Assembly: GCF_014192225.1 (NCBI RefSeq)
Contig: NZ_JACHXS010000008.1
Coordinates: 124,001 to 188,000 of the forward strand
Source of the DNA: Pseudoduganella umbonata
Lineage (GTDB): Bacteria > Pseudomonadota > Gammaproteobacteria > Burkholderiales > Burkholderiaceae_D
Direction of reading: 5' to 3'
Length of the DNA stretch: 64,000 bases
A program made the translations under genes and the position numbers. Below, one piece after another: positions 7,882-16,400 of the stretch. The notes beneath the pieces were generated by a model. It saw nothing but the letters and a program-made list of their open reading frames with translations. It searched no databases and was not told the origin of the DNA. Numbering within the stretch: the first letter of the stretch is position 1; the number at the start of each line of letters is the position of its first letter.

Positions 7882-8622
7882 TCAGACGATGCCGCCGTTG
7901 GCGCGCAGCGTCTGCCCGTTGACCCAGCCACCCGGCCGTACGAGGAACGCCACCGCTTCGGCGATATCCTCGGGCCGGCCCAGCCGCTCGAGCGGCGCCA
8001 TCTTCGCCAGCCGCTCGACCTGCTCGTCGGTTTTACCGGTCAGGAACAGGTCGGTGGCGGTCGGGCCGGGCGCGATGGCGTTCACGGTGATCTCCTTGCC
8101 GCGCAATTCCTTGGCCAGGATGTTCGTCATCGTTTCCACGGCCGCCTTGGTGGCCGCGTAGATCGCATAGCCGGGCAGCGCCAGCCCGATCACGCTGGTC
8201 GAGAAATTGACGATGCGCCCGCCATGCCGCAGCCGCGTGGCCGCCTCGCGCAGCGCATTGAACGTCCCCTTCACGTTCACCGCGAACAGGCGGTCGAACG
8301 TGGCATCGTCGGTATCGCCCAGCTGCGGCAAGGCCGACGGCAGGATGCCCGCGTTATTGACCAGCACATCGACGTGCCCGAACTGCGCGATCGCCGCATC
8401 GAACAGCCGGCGCACCGCCGCCGGATCGGCGACGTCGGCCTGCACGGCGGCCGCGCGGCCGCCCTTTTCCTCGATTGCCGCCACTACCTGGGCCGCTTCG
8501 GTGGTGCTGCCCGCGTAATTGACGATGACCGCATAGCCGTCGCCGGCAAGACGTTGTGCAACGGCGGCGCCGATGCCGCGCGAGGCACCGGTGACGATGG
8601 CGACCTGTTGTCCGGTTTCCAT
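7882..8622 (-). CDS. SDR-family NAD(P)-dependent oxidoreductase (FabG-like)
   Basis: A 246-residue classical short-chain dehydrogenase. The Rossmann glycine motif is TGASRGIGAAVA at about residues 11-22, NNAG follows at about 90, and the catalytic Ser-Tyr-Lys set is in FSTSVIGLALPGYAIYAATKAAVE. The C-terminus PEDIAEAVAFLVRPGGWVNGQTLRANGG is of the 3-oxoacyl-ACP reductase type. No fatty acid or polyketide genes are nearby, so a role in fatty acid synthesis is not implied and the substrate is unknown. It converges on the aldo/keto reductase with no gap between the two coding regions. Confidence 0.88.
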   Translation of the reverse strand: METGQQVAIVTGASRGIGAAVAQRLAGDGYAVIVNYAGSTTEAAQVVAAIEEKGGRAAAVQADVADPAAVRRLFDAAIAQFGHVDVLVNNAGILPSALPQLGDTDDATFDRLFAVNVKGTFNALREAATRLRHGGRIVNFSTSVIGLALPGYAIYAATKAAVETMTNILAKELRGKEITVNAIAPGPTATDLFLTGKTDEQVERLAKMAPLERLGRPEDIAEAVAFLVRPGGWVNGQTLRANGGIV

Positions 8623-8842
8623 TCCTGCTCCCTGATCGGTTTCGATGGGGGCAGTATGGCGTATTCCCGGCGTTGCCTGCGCATCCCCGCTCGCGTGAAG
8701 GACACCGAAGCGGGCCAGAGTCTTGACTACCGGAATGGTGTGCCGCGTCCAGTGAGCTCGCGGGTACGATACTGCGTCAATCCATTGTCAATAATTTAAC
8801 TGGGCGACCAGCTCAGCGACCAACACAGCAAAGGAGCACAGC

Positions 8843-9865
8843 ATGCGTTTGAAACGACTGTCGGACCAGGTCATCGTCATCACCGGCGCCACCAGCGGCA
8901 TCGGCCTGACCACGGCCCGGATGGCCGCCGCGCGCGGCGCCAAGGTGGTGCTGGCGGCACGCGGTGAAGAAGCCCTCGAACAACTGGAACAGCAACTGCG
9001 CCAGCGCGGCGCGGAAGCGCTGGCGGTACCCACCGACGTGGGCAAGAAGGATGAGGTGCACGCGCTGGCGCAGGCCGCGCTGAAGCGCTTCGGCCGCATT
9101 GACACGTGGGTCAACAATGCCGGCATCTCGATCTTCGGCCGCGCCGAGGAAGTATCGGAAGAAGACAATCATCGCCTGTTCCAGACCAATTTCTGGGGCG
9201 TGGTGAACGGCTCGCTGGAAGCCGTCAAGCACCTCAAAAAGGATGGCGGCGCGCTGATCAACCTGGGCAGCGAACTGTCGGAAGTGTCGGTGCCGCTGCA
9301 GGGCATGTATGCGGCATCGAAGCACGCCGTCAAGGGTTACACGGATGCGCTGCGCATGGAACTGGAGCATGACAAGGTGCCCGTCTCCGTCACGCTGATC
9401 AAGCCGGCGGCGATCGACACGATGTTCCCCGTCCACGCGCGCAACTACATGAAGGTGGAACCGACGCTGCCGGCGCCGGTCTATCCGCCGGAAATGGTGG
9501 CCGAGGCGATCCTCGACGCGGCCCAGCATCCGAAGCGCGACGTGTTCGTCGGCGAGGCGGCACGCGCCAATGCGATCGGCGGCTTCACGCTGCCCAGCCT
9601 GTTCGACAAGCTGGGTGCATCGGCAATGTGGAACCAGCAGCGCACGAACAAGCCGTCGCGCCTGCTGCGCAACGATGCCCTGCACTCGCCCGATCCGGAC
9701 CAGGAACTGCAGCAGCGCCTCGGCATCCAGACCACGGGCGACACGACCTATCGCCCCCGGGCCCGCACGCCACTGAAGCTGGCGGCACTGCTGGGCGGCG
9801 GCGCGCTGGCCGCGGCGTGGCTGCTGACCCGGCAGGCCGCTCCGGCGGAGAAGCAGCAAAGCTGA
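8843..9865 (+). CDS. SDR-family oxidoreductase with C-terminal membrane anchor
   Basis: A 340-residue short-chain dehydrogenase, longer than the roughly 250-residue classical type. The N-terminal catalytic domain has TGATSGIGLTTA, VNNAGIS and a YAASKHAVKGY active site with the upstream Ser in INLGSELSE. An extension of about 90 residues ends in a predicted hydrophobic helix (LAALLGGGALAAAWLL) and a short polar tail, suggesting membrane association. The ATG at 8843 is preceded by AAGGAG at good spacing. Two strong hairpins follow the stop. The substrate is unknown; proteins of this architecture are frequent in burkholderialean genomes without assigned function. Confidence 0.87.
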   Translation: MRLKRLSDQVIVITGATSGIGLTTARMAAARGAKVVLAARGEEALEQLEQQLRQRGAEALAVPTDVGKKDEVHALAQAALKRFGRIDTWVNNAGISIFGRAEEVSEEDNHRLFQTNFWGVVNGSLEAVKHLKKDGGALINLGSELSEVSVPLQGMYAASKHAVKGYTDALRMELEHDKVPVSVTLIKPAAIDTMFPVHARNYMKVEPTLPAPVYPPEMVAEAILDAAQHPKRDVFVGEAARANAIGGFTLPSLFDKLGASAMWNQQRTNKPSRLLRNDALHSPDPDQELQQRLGIQTTGDTTYRPRARTPLKLAALLGGGALAAAWLLTRQAAPAEKQQS

Positions 9866-9885
9866 CGCGCCTCGTGCCATGTTCC

Positions 9886-9909
9886 AAGGGCTGCCGCGGC
9901 AGCCCTTTT
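9886..9909 (+). terminator. Rho-independent terminator after the membrane-anchored SDR
   Basis: Arms AAGGGCTGCC and GGCAGCCCTT around a GC loop, followed by TT, begin 20 bp after the stop codon. Confidence 0.7.
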
Positions 9910-9961
9910 GTTTGGCCGCGGAGCAATCCGACTCCCCCGCAGCGATCACGCACGGACGTGA

Positions 9962-9988
9962 AAACGGGGCCTGTGGCCCCGTTTCTTT
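9962..9988. terminator. Second hairpin terminator between convergent genes
   Basis: A 10-bp perfect stem (9962-9971 with 9975-9984) and TGT loop are followed by CTTT on the plus strand and preceded by an A on the other side, so it could act in both directions between the SDR gene and the convergent gene ending at 10075. Confidence 0.65.
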
Positions 9989-10019
9989 GCCGGCGCTTCT
10001 TCCGCGCCGCGTTCACTGC

Positions 10020-10078
10020 GCCGTTCAACCGCCTCGTTCGCTGCGCCGTTCAACCGCCTCGTTCGCTGCGCCGTTCAG
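10020..10078. repeat. 25-bp tandem repeat (two full copies plus a partial)
   Basis: A 25-bp unit beginning GCCGTTCAACCGCCTCG occurs at 10020-10044 and 10045-10069, with a 9-bp partial copy at 10070-10078. The array abuts and touches the stop codon of the minus-strand acidic protein gene. Confidence 0.8.
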
Positions 10079-10473
10079 GCGCCCCGTTCGATATCGTCCG
10101 CTTCCCGCTCGCCGCTCAGCGGCACCGATTCGATGTGGTCGACATTGATGTCGGCGCCATCCGGCGACGTCGTGTCGCGCCCCACCGTGGCCCGTTCGCC
10201 GGTGCCGCCGGCATCGGAATCGCTGTCGAGGTCGGCATCGCCGACATCCGGGCCGGCCGTGCCGCCTGCCGTGCTCTCGTCGATATCCTCGTTGGTCCCG
10301 CCATCGAGGTTGTTTTCCTCGATCTGCTGGGCCAGGCCCGAACCGCCCTGGATATCGCTGCCGGAGTCGGACGTGTCGCTGGGACCGAGCGCGCCGGTGC
10401 CGTGGCCGCGGCCGAGCACGCGGTCCGGTGCGGACGGGAAGTTATCGGGATCGAGTGTGCTGGTACCTGACAT
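10075..10473 (-). CDS. Acidic low-complexity hypothetical protein
   Basis: A 132-residue protein of unknown function, very rich in Asp, Gly, Ser and Thr and predicted to be disordered. Notable segments are GALGPSDTSDSGSDIQGG, LDSDSDAGGTGERATVGRD and DINVDHIESVPL. The ATG at 10471-10473 has a near-perfect AGGAGG site upstream, which supports translation; the longer open frame reaching to 10701 is ignored because it would start without such a site and read through a palindrome. I recall similar short Ser/Asp-rich proteins carrying DSDS and GTGER motifs in other proteobacteria but can name no function. Its stop lies in a 25-bp tandem repeat. Confidence 0.7.
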   Translation of the reverse strand: MSGTSTLDPDNFPSAPDRVLGRGHGTGALGPSDTSDSGSDIQGGSGLAQQIEENNLDGGTNEDIDESTAGGTAGPDVGDADLDSDSDAGGTGERATVGRDTTSPDGADINVDHIESVPLSGEREADDIERGA

Positions 10474-10600
10474 ATTGCCTCCTGTAATTGCATCGCCGCC
10501 CTGCGCGGCCTTGTAAAGACTGTAACAGCCGATGCCGAACGGCGTCGCACCCGAGGCGCCGGCCTTCCCCCCTGCACCGGCAACATGTTGCAAAAAGCTT

Positions 10601-10631
10601 GGGGACAGTCCCTCCAGGAGGGACTGTCCCC
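10601..10631. repeat. Dispersed palindrome (GGGGACAGTCCC family)
   Basis: Perfect 15-bp arms (10601-10615 and 10617-10631) flank a single A. GGTGTTGTTT follows the right arm, resembling the CCCCGGTAAGTGTTG edge of the larger element at 34091-34262, so the two are related intergenic palindromes. Confidence 0.75.
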
Positions 10632-10711
10632 GGTGTTGTTTAGCGACCAGCTCAGCCGAAGAGCGCGCGCAGACATTGCACGGGTGAATCTCCCCTATCA
10701 CAACACTTTAT

Positions 10712-10740
10712 TTCAGTAATGAATAATTCAGGCATATAAT
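10712..10740 (+). promoter_or_regulatory. Predicted sigma70 promoter of the DUF4148 gene
   Basis: A perfect TATAAT at 10735-10740 lies 17 bp after TTCAGT at 10712-10717, a weak -35. AATGAA (10718-10723) and TTCATT (10744-10749) form an inverted repeat bracketing the -10, a possible operator. Confidence 0.55.
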
Positions 10741-10765
10741 GAGTTCATTCTGACAGGAGGACATC

Positions 10766-11035
10766 ATGAAAACCGCTTACTACCTCATCGCCGCATTGAC
10801 CCTTGCCACCGCCGGTGCAGCCTTCGGCGCCGAAAACACCGATGCAACCGTGGCTGCTTCGGCCAGCACGGCCACTGCCGCCGCCGCCGTGACCACGCAG
10901 CAGGCGCCGAAACAGCACGGCCTGACCCGTGCCGAAGTGCAGGCGCAAGTGATCGCGGCACGCAAGAACGGCACGCTGATCGAAACCGAAGCCGACATGG
11001 ACGTCGCGCAGACCCGCAAGCACTACGCGCAATAA
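10766..11035 (+). CDS. DUF4148 domain-containing small exported protein
   Basis: An 89-residue protein with a cleavable signal peptide (MKTAYYLIAALTLATAGAAFG). An Ala/Thr-rich linker leads to a conserved C-terminal segment GLTRAEVQAQVIAARKNGTLIETEAD, the DUF4148 signature widespread in Burkholderiales. Function is unknown; such proteins are small periplasmic products often found in many paralogous copies. CAGGAGG precedes the ATG. It lies 28 bp upstream of the outer-membrane efflux gene, so they may be co-transcribed from the TATAAT promoter at 10735, but no functional link is established. Confidence 0.85.
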   Translation: MKTAYYLIAALTLATAGAAFGAENTDATVAASASTATAAAAVTTQQAPKQHGLTRAEVQAQVIAARKNGTLIETEADMDVAQTRKHYAQ

Positions 11036-11063
11036 GTACACGCAATAAGGTCGGGCTGCGCCG

Positions 11064-12506
11064 ATGCCACGTGCTTTGCCATTCGCACCAGGCGTTGCGA
11101 CCTGTGTCGTGCTGGCGCTGGCCGGTTGCGCGGACATTGGCGACATTAAGCCGCAATCGCATCGATTGGCACCAAACGACCTCGCCACCGGCGCGGCGCT
11201 CGCCGCCGCGGCGGCGCCCGCGGCGCAATGGCCGGCCGAACAATGGTGGCTCGCATTCGGCGATCCGCAACTCGACCGCCTGGTCGCGTCCGCGCTGGCC
11301 GGCAATCCCGGCCTGAAGGCGGCGCAGGCCCGCGTGCGGCAAGCCGCCGCGCTGGCGGACGTGGCCGGTGCGGCGGCCGGGCCGCAGGCCAGCGCGAGCG
11401 CGGGCACGACCCGCGAGCGGTTTCCGGCGCACGGTTCGGCGGCCGCGCCGCTGGCGGGCAACTGGGCCTGGTACAACGCGGCCACGCTGAACGGTTCGTA
11501 CGACCTCGACCTGTGGGGCAGCCACCACGCCACGCTGGCGGCTGCGCTGGGCGACGCCCGCGCGGCCGCGGCGGAAGCGCAGATGGCGCGGCTGTCGCTG
11601 CAGGCGGCGGTGGTGCGCACCTACATCCAGCTGTGGTACCGCCACGCGCTGCAGGACAGCCTCGCGCAGAGCCTTGCGCAACGGCGCCGGATCCTGGACA
11701 TCGTGCGCCGCCGCCACGCTGCGGGCCTGGCCAGCGGCATCGACGTGGCCACCGTTGAAAACACGCTGCCGGCTGGCCGGCGCGAGCACGAGCGGATCGG
11801 CGAATCGATCGCGGTGCTGCGCAACCAGCTGGCGGCACTGGTCGGCAAGGGACCGGGCGACGCGGAAACGATCGCCCGGCCAGCGCCGGCCCTGCGCCAG
11901 GCCGCCGCTGCATTACCCTCTGCCCTGCCGGCGGAACTGCTGGGCCGACGTCCCGACATTGCCGCGATGCGCTGGCGCGTGGAAGCCGCGGGCAGGCGGA
12001 TCGATGGTGCCCGCGCGGCGTTCTACCCGAACCTGAACCTGGTGGCGTTTGCCGGCCTGCAATCGTTCGGCTTTGCCCGTTTCTTCGATGCATCGGCCCG
12101 CACGCTCGGCTTCACGCCGGCGTTCAGCCTGCCGGTATTCGAAGGCGGTCGGCTGCGCAGCCGGCTGGCTGCGGACACGGCCGCATTCGATGCCGCCGTC
12201 GAGCAGTACAACGAGACCGTCGTCAACGCACTGGCCGACGTGGCGAATGTTGTAGCAAAGATACAGTCATCCGCCGAGCAGGGCCGTCTCGCCGAACAGG
12301 CGCTGGCCACTGCCGCGCGGGCCCATGCACTGGCCGATCGCGCCTACCGCGCGGGCATCACGGATGCTACCGACGCCCTAGAGGCACAACTGATATTGCT
12401 GGGTGAACGGGACGCTCTGCTGCGCGTGGAAAGCGAGCGCCTGGACAATTACGCAAGCCTGATGACGGCACTCGGCGGGGGTGCCGGAATGGAGGAAGGC
12501 ATCTAA
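11064..12506 (+). CDS. Outer-membrane efflux lipoprotein (NodT/OprM-type outer membrane factor)
   Basis: A 480-residue outer-membrane factor of the NodT family, forming the exit duct of a tripartite efflux pump. The signal peptide ends in the lipobox LAGC (Cys at about residue 22), so it is a lipoprotein. WWLAFGDPQLDRLVASALAGN begins the first of two repeated helical hairpin blocks, and the second includes ELLGRRPDIAAMRWRVEAA and AAFYPNLNLVAFAGLQ. Length fits the family. It precedes a MarR regulator and FUSC/DUF1656/HlyD genes on the same strand, so it most likely serves that pump. Confidence 0.92.
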   Translation: MPRALPFAPGVATCVVLALAGCADIGDIKPQSHRLAPNDLATGAALAAAAAPAAQWPAEQWWLAFGDPQLDRLVASALAGNPGLKAAQARVRQAAALADVAGAAAGPQASASAGTTRERFPAHGSAAAPLAGNWAWYNAATLNGSYDLDLWGSHHATLAAALGDARAAAAEAQMARLSLQAAVVRTYIQLWYRHALQDSLAQSLAQRRRILDIVRRRHAAGLASGIDVATVENTLPAGRREHERIGESIAVLRNQLAALVGKGPGDAETIARPAPALRQAAAALPSALPAELLGRRPDIAAMRWRVEAAGRRIDGARAAFYPNLNLVAFAGLQSFGFARFFDASARTLGFTPAFSLPVFEGGRLRSRLAADTAAFDAAVEQYNETVVNALADVANVVAKIQSSAEQGRLAEQALATAARAHALADRAYRAGITDATDALEAQLILLGERDALLRVESERLDNYASLMTALGGGAGMEEGI

Positions 12507-12512
12507 AAACAA

Positions 12513-12550
12513 TTTACCTTTGTGCAACCACTAGTACAATCCATGTATTG
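12513..12550 (+). promoter_or_regulatory. Promoter and candidate MarR operator upstream of the MarR gene
   Basis: TTTACC (12513-12518) and TACAAT (12535-12540) are separated by 16 bp. An imperfect palindrome CAATCCATGTATTG (12537-12550) overlaps the -10 element, the usual position for MarR autorepression. The operator assignment is inference. Confidence 0.55.
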
Positions 12551-12577
12551 ATAGCCTTATTGCACAGGAGTGCGCCA

Positions 12578-13072
12578 ATGAGCAGTTTCGACGCAACGAA
12601 CAAGCGCCTGAAGACCATCCACGAACGGATTCCGGCTTTCCCGGAAGATCTCATGCGCCTGCTCCGCATGACGTACCACGTGCAGAAACGCATGAAGGAT
12701 TTGTCCAACGCGGCACTGCGCAAATATGACCTGGTCGATGCGAGCTACATGGTGCTGGCGGTGTTGTACGGCTCGGAAAACGAGACATCGACCGCATCGA
12801 CCTTGGGCGAGTCCTGCATGGAAAAGCCGGCCAACCTGACCCGCGTCTGCAACGACCTGGAAACGCAGGGCCTGATCGTGCGGGGCAACCGCCCGGGCGA
12901 CCGCCGCTGCGTGATGATCTCGCTGACCGACCAGGGGCGCAGCCTGATCGAACAGGTGATGCCTGAAGTGTGGGGGCGCACCACCCGTGCGTACGATGGC
13001 CTGACGCCGGAAGAACTGCGGCTGCAGGAGCGGCTGTTTGCCCGGCAGCTGGAAAACCTGGACAACATATAG
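12578..13072 (+). CDS. MarR-family transcriptional regulator
   Basis: A 164-residue MarR-type winged-helix repressor. The N-terminal helix region leads into the DNA-binding domain: TASTLGESCMEKPANLTRVCNDLETQG forms the recognition helix region and GDRRCVMISLTDQGRSLIE the wing. The ATG at 12578 is chosen because CAGGAG lies 7 bp upstream; a TTG at 12548 is less likely. The gene sits between the outer-membrane factor and the FUSC-DUF1656-HlyD genes, a standard place for a phenolic- or drug-responsive regulator of its own pump. The ligand is unknown; by analogy with Aae and Emr systems an aromatic acid or hydrophobic compound is plausible. Confidence 0.9.
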   Translation: MSSFDATNKRLKTIHERIPAFPEDLMRLLRMTYHVQKRMKDLSNAALRKYDLVDASYMVLAVLYGSENETSTASTLGESCMEKPANLTRVCNDLETQGLIVRGNRPGDRRCVMISLTDQGRSLIEQVMPEVWGRTTRAYDGLTPEELRLQERLFARQLENLDNI

Positions 13073-13109
13073 CGCCCCCCGGCTGCGGCGGGGTCGCCGA
13101 CAAGAATAA

Positions 13110-15290
13110 ATGACACCCGAATCCGCAGCACCCGCCTCACTTCCCGGCCTTCACTGGCTGCGCCGCGAATTGCGCGGCTGGGCCGCCACCGACGGCGTAC
13201 GCATCCTGTTCGTCGTGCGCACGCTGGCTGCCGCCTACGCCGCGCTGTGGCTGGCCTTTCGCCTCGGCCTCGACTCGCCGGCAACGGCGATGACCACCAC
13301 CTTCGTGCTGGCGCTGCCGGCGTCCGGCATGGTGCTGGAAAAGGCGCTGTACCGCCTGCTCGGCACGGTCGTCGGCTGTGCTGCCGCGCTGGCGCTGGCA
13401 GCCGTCTTCCCGCAGCAGGCCCCGCCGCTGTTTGCCGGCCTCGCGCTGTGGATCGCGCTATGCACGATGGGGGCGGCGATGCACCGCAACCAGCAGTCGT
13501 ACAGCTTCGTGCTGGCCGGGTACACGGCATGCATGATCGTCGTGCCAGCGCTCGACGCGCCGGCCGGGGTGTTCGCTCTGGCCGTCACGCGCACCACCGA
13601 AGTGGGCCTCGGCGTGCTGGTCGCTGCCGTCGTGCACGACGTGCTGCTGCCGCGCCACCACGGCCGGCAGGTGATGCGCGCCGTGCGGGGCCGCCATCGG
13701 CAATTCCTGGCCTTTTGCCGGCAGGTGCTGGAACACCGGCTGCCGCCTGCCGAGGCGGAACTGCACCACCTGCGCTTCGCGGCAGACATCGCGGCACTCG
13801 AATCGGGCCGCGCCGCCGCAGTGTTCGAAGCGGGCACAGCGCAAGCGCGCCAGCTCCATGCGTTCAACGGCGCATTCATGACCGCGCTGACCACCTTCCA
13901 TACGCTGCACCGGCTGCTGCACCGCCAGCGCCACGATGCCGCCTCGCCAGTGCCGGCGCTGGTGCAACCGCTGGAAGCCGTGCTGGCCAGCGCGCTGGCA
14001 TCGGGCGCTCCACCCGCCACCCTCCCCGGCGCGGTCCGCCAGGCCGCCGCCCTCGCCCGCGCCGCCCTGCCTGCCGACGCCGATGCCGATACTGCGGCGC
14101 ACCGCTGGCACATCGACTTCGATACCGCCGCCGAACTGGCCGAACGCTTTGCCGGCAATCTGGTGACGTTTACCGGGATACATGACGGCCTGGCCACCGC
14201 CAGGCGGATGCCGCCCGGTGGACCCCTCCCCTATGCGCCGAAGACGCCGCCCGGCATCGTGGCCGCCAGTGGTTTCCGCGCCGCCTGCGCGATGCTGGCC
14301 GCCGCCACGCTGTGGTACTGGCTGGCATGGGCGCCACTGGCCAATGCGCTGGTCATGACGACGATCTTCTGCGCGCTGGCCTCCGGCTCGCCGCGCCCGA
14401 CGGCGATGGTGCGGCAGGTACTCGCCGGCTTCGCGCTGGGGGTGCCGCTGACGTTCGCCACGCAATTCCTGCTGGTCGCCCGCGCCGACGGCTATCCCGC
14501 GATGATGCTGGCCACCGCACCGCTGCTGGGGTTCGCGGCCTGGCTGATGACGGACCCGAAGCGCACCGGCGCCGGCATCGGCATGGCGATGTTCAGCAGC
14601 CAGTTCCTGGCGCCGGCAAACCTGATGCACTACGACGCCGGCGCCGTCCTCAACAACATGCTGGGCCAGCTGGCCGGCGTGCTGCTGGCCCTGGTGGTCT
14701 TCCACGTGGTGCTGCCGGGGCACACGATGGGCAACCGCGCGCACGTCGCTGCGGCCCTTTGGCGCGAGGCACTGTCGACCTGCACGGCGCGCCTGCGCGG
14801 CCGCGGCGAACGGCTGCGGCACCGCTTCGACAACCGCGTGCGCGACCTGCTGGCGCAGCTGAACGCGGCAGCCGGCCCCGCGCCGTCGCCCGAAACGCGC
14901 GCCGTGGTGCGCCAGGCCCTGACACTGCTGGAACTGGGCCATGCCGTCATCGAACTGCGCGTCCTGCTGCAGGCGGGCATCGGCAGTCGCGTCGCCCATG
15001 CCGTCGACGCGGCGCTACAGGCACTGGCCGCCTACCTGGCGGCACCGCGTGAAGACACGCGTACCGCGGCGATCTACGCGCTGCGGGCCGCCGGGCCGGT
15101 CGTGCGGGCCGGTATCGCCGTGGCGTCCGCCCCGGTTACCGCTTCGGCTTCAGCTTCCGCCCCGGTTTCAACCGCGGGCGCCGATGCCGCCTGCCTGCGG
15201 CTTGCGCTGACCGACCTGCATTCTATCTACACCGCGCTGCTGGACCAGGTGCCGCAGCCTGCGCTGAATGGAAACGCCGATGCCGCGTGA
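13110..15290 (+). CDS. FUSC-family inner-membrane efflux protein (AaeB-like)
   Basis: A 726-residue inner-membrane protein of the FUSC/aromatic acid exporter family, comparable to AaeB (about 655 residues). Two clusters of hydrophobic helices (about residues 35-180 and 390-540) each precede a long soluble helical segment, the usual two-halves plan. Landmarks are TTTFVLALPASGMVLEKALYRLLGTVVG in the first half and ALVMTTIFCALASGSPRPTAMVRQVLAGF in the second. It would export aromatic acids or other small toxic organics with the HlyD adaptor and outer-membrane factor encoded nearby. The gene starts 37 bp after the MarR stop, and the DUF1656 gene overlaps its end. Confidence 0.9.
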   Translation: MTPESAAPASLPGLHWLRRELRGWAATDGVRILFVVRTLAAAYAALWLAFRLGLDSPATAMTTTFVLALPASGMVLEKALYRLLGTVVGCAAALALAAVFPQQAPPLFAGLALWIALCTMGAAMHRNQQSYSFVLAGYTACMIVVPALDAPAGVFALAVTRTTEVGLGVLVAAVVHDVLLPRHHGRQVMRAVRGRHRQFLAFCRQVLEHRLPPAEAELHHLRFAADIAALESGRAAAVFEAGTAQARQLHAFNGAFMTALTTFHTLHRLLHRQRHDAASPVPALVQPLEAVLASALASGAPPATLPGAVRQAAALARAALPADADADTAAHRWHIDFDTAAELAERFAGNLVTFTGIHDGLATARRMPPGGPLPYAPKTPPGIVAASGFRAACAMLAAATLWYWLAWAPLANALVMTTIFCALASGSPRPTAMVRQVLAGFALGVPLTFATQFLLVARADGYPAMMLATAPLLGFAAWLMTDPKRTGAGIGMAMFSSQFLAPANLMHYDAGAVLNNMLGQLAGVLLALVVFHVVLPGHTMGNRAHVAAALWREALSTCTARLRGRGERLRHRFDNRVRDLLAQLNAAAGPAPSPETRAVVRQALTLLELGHAVIELRVLLQAGIGSRVAHAVDAALQALAAYLAAPREDTRTAAIYALRAAGPVVRAGIAVASAPVTASASASAPVSTAGADAACLRLALTDLHSIYTALLDQVPQPALNGNADAA

Positions 15291-15480
15291 ACTGTCGATC
15301 TTCGGCCTGCTGATCCCGACCCTGCTGCCGCTGTTCCTTGCCAGCGTGCTGGCGCAGGCCGTGCTGGACCGGCTGCTCGGCGCGGCCGGCGTCTACCGGC
15401 GCCTGTGGCATCCGGCGCTGGCGCGCCTGGCGCTGTTCGTCTGCATTTTCGGCGGCCTCACCGCCGTTCTCTACCACTAA
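15280..15480 (+). CDS. DUF1656 small membrane protein (AaeX-like)
   Basis: A 66-residue hydrophobic protein with two membrane segments (about residues 8-28 and 45-64) and a short basic loop containing GVYRRLWHPALARLALF, the conserved WHPAL of AaeX. AaeX is an unassigned small partner encoded with AaeAB. The ATG at 15280 overlaps the last 11 bp of the FUSC gene; an ATG at 15268 would add four residues. It is followed after 20 bp by the HlyD adaptor, giving the aaeB-aaeX-aaeA set in an order different from that of E. coli. Confidence 0.87.
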   Translation: MPRELSIFGLLIPTLLPLFLASVLAQAVLDRLLGAAGVYRRLWHPALARLALFVCIFGGLTAVLYH

Positions 15481-15500
15481 CCTCGACCGGAAACCGAACC

Positions 15501-16382
15501 GTGCCCCTTGCCGCCAAGCTCTTTCGCATCGCCATCACCCTGCTGCTCGCCGCCGCCGCGCTGTATGCCGGCCGGGCCGGATGGGACCACTACATGGAGG
15601 CGCCCTGGACCCGCGACGCCCGCGTGCGGGCCGACGTGGTGACGATTGGCGCCGACGTGGCCGGCGTCGTCACCGCGGTGCGCGTGCGCGACAACCAGTT
15701 CGTGCGAAAGGGCGACGTGCTGTTCATCGTCGACGACGCGCGCTATGCCAGCGCCCTGGCCACGGCGGACGCCGCGCTGGCCGCGCAGCAGGTGGAACGC
15801 ACGCGCCGCGGGAGCGAGGCGAAACGGCGCGCCGCCCTGGACGACGACGTCATTCCGGCCGAGAGCCGCGAATCCGCGACGTACGCGGCCAGCACCGCCG
15901 CCGCCCAGTACCGCGGCGCACTGGCGGCACGCAGGCTGGCGCAGCTGAACCTGGCCCGCACGGTGGTCCGGGCGCCGGTCGCCGGCTATGTGACGAACCT
16001 GCACGTGCACCCCGGCGACTTCGCCGCCGTGGGCGCGCCGAAGCTGGCGCTGATCGACAGCGCGTCGTACTACGTGACGGGTTATTTCGAGGAGACCCGG
16101 CTGCCGCTGCTGAAGCCGGGCGCCGCGGTCGACGTGCAGCTGATGGATGGCATGGCGCTGCGCGGCCACGTCGACAGCATCGCCCGCGGCATCACCGACC
16201 GCGACGCCGCCACCGGCCACGAACTGCTGGCCGACGTGAACCCCACGTTCAACTGGGTCCGGCTGGCCCAGCGCATCCCGGTCCGCATCGCCCTCGACAG
16301 CATCCCGCCCGGCGTCCCGCTGGTGGCCGGCACAACGTGCACCGTCACCATCACGCAGGCACCCCGCAAGAAAGTTGCGTGA
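15501..16382 (+). CDS. HlyD-family periplasmic adaptor (AaeA-like)
   Basis: A 293-residue membrane-fusion protein linking the FUSC protein to the outer-membrane duct. One N-terminal anchor (RIAITLLLAAAALYAG) is followed by the lipoyl/beta-barrel halves: APWTRDARVRADVVTIGADVAGVV, VRDNQFVRKGDVLFIVDD, a short helical hairpin, then ARTVVRAPVAGYVTNLHVHPGD. The start is a GTG at 15501, since the upstream frame contains no plausible start before the anchor helix. It ends the efflux operon and is followed by a cluster of TGTCGGACA palindromes. Confidence 0.9.
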   Translation: MPLAAKLFRIAITLLLAAAALYAGRAGWDHYMEAPWTRDARVRADVVTIGADVAGVVTAVRVRDNQFVRKGDVLFIVDDARYASALATADAALAAQQVERTRRGSEAKRRAALDDDVIPAESRESATYAASTAAAQYRGALAARRLAQLNLARTVVRAPVAGYVTNLHVHPGDFAAVGAPKLALIDSASYYVTGYFEETRLPLLKPGAAVDVQLMDGMALRGHVDSIARGITDRDAATGHELLADVNPTFNWVRLAQRIPVRIALDSIPPGVPLVAGTTCTVTITQAPRKKVA

Positions 16383-16400
16383 CCGAATTCGAAGGTTCTG

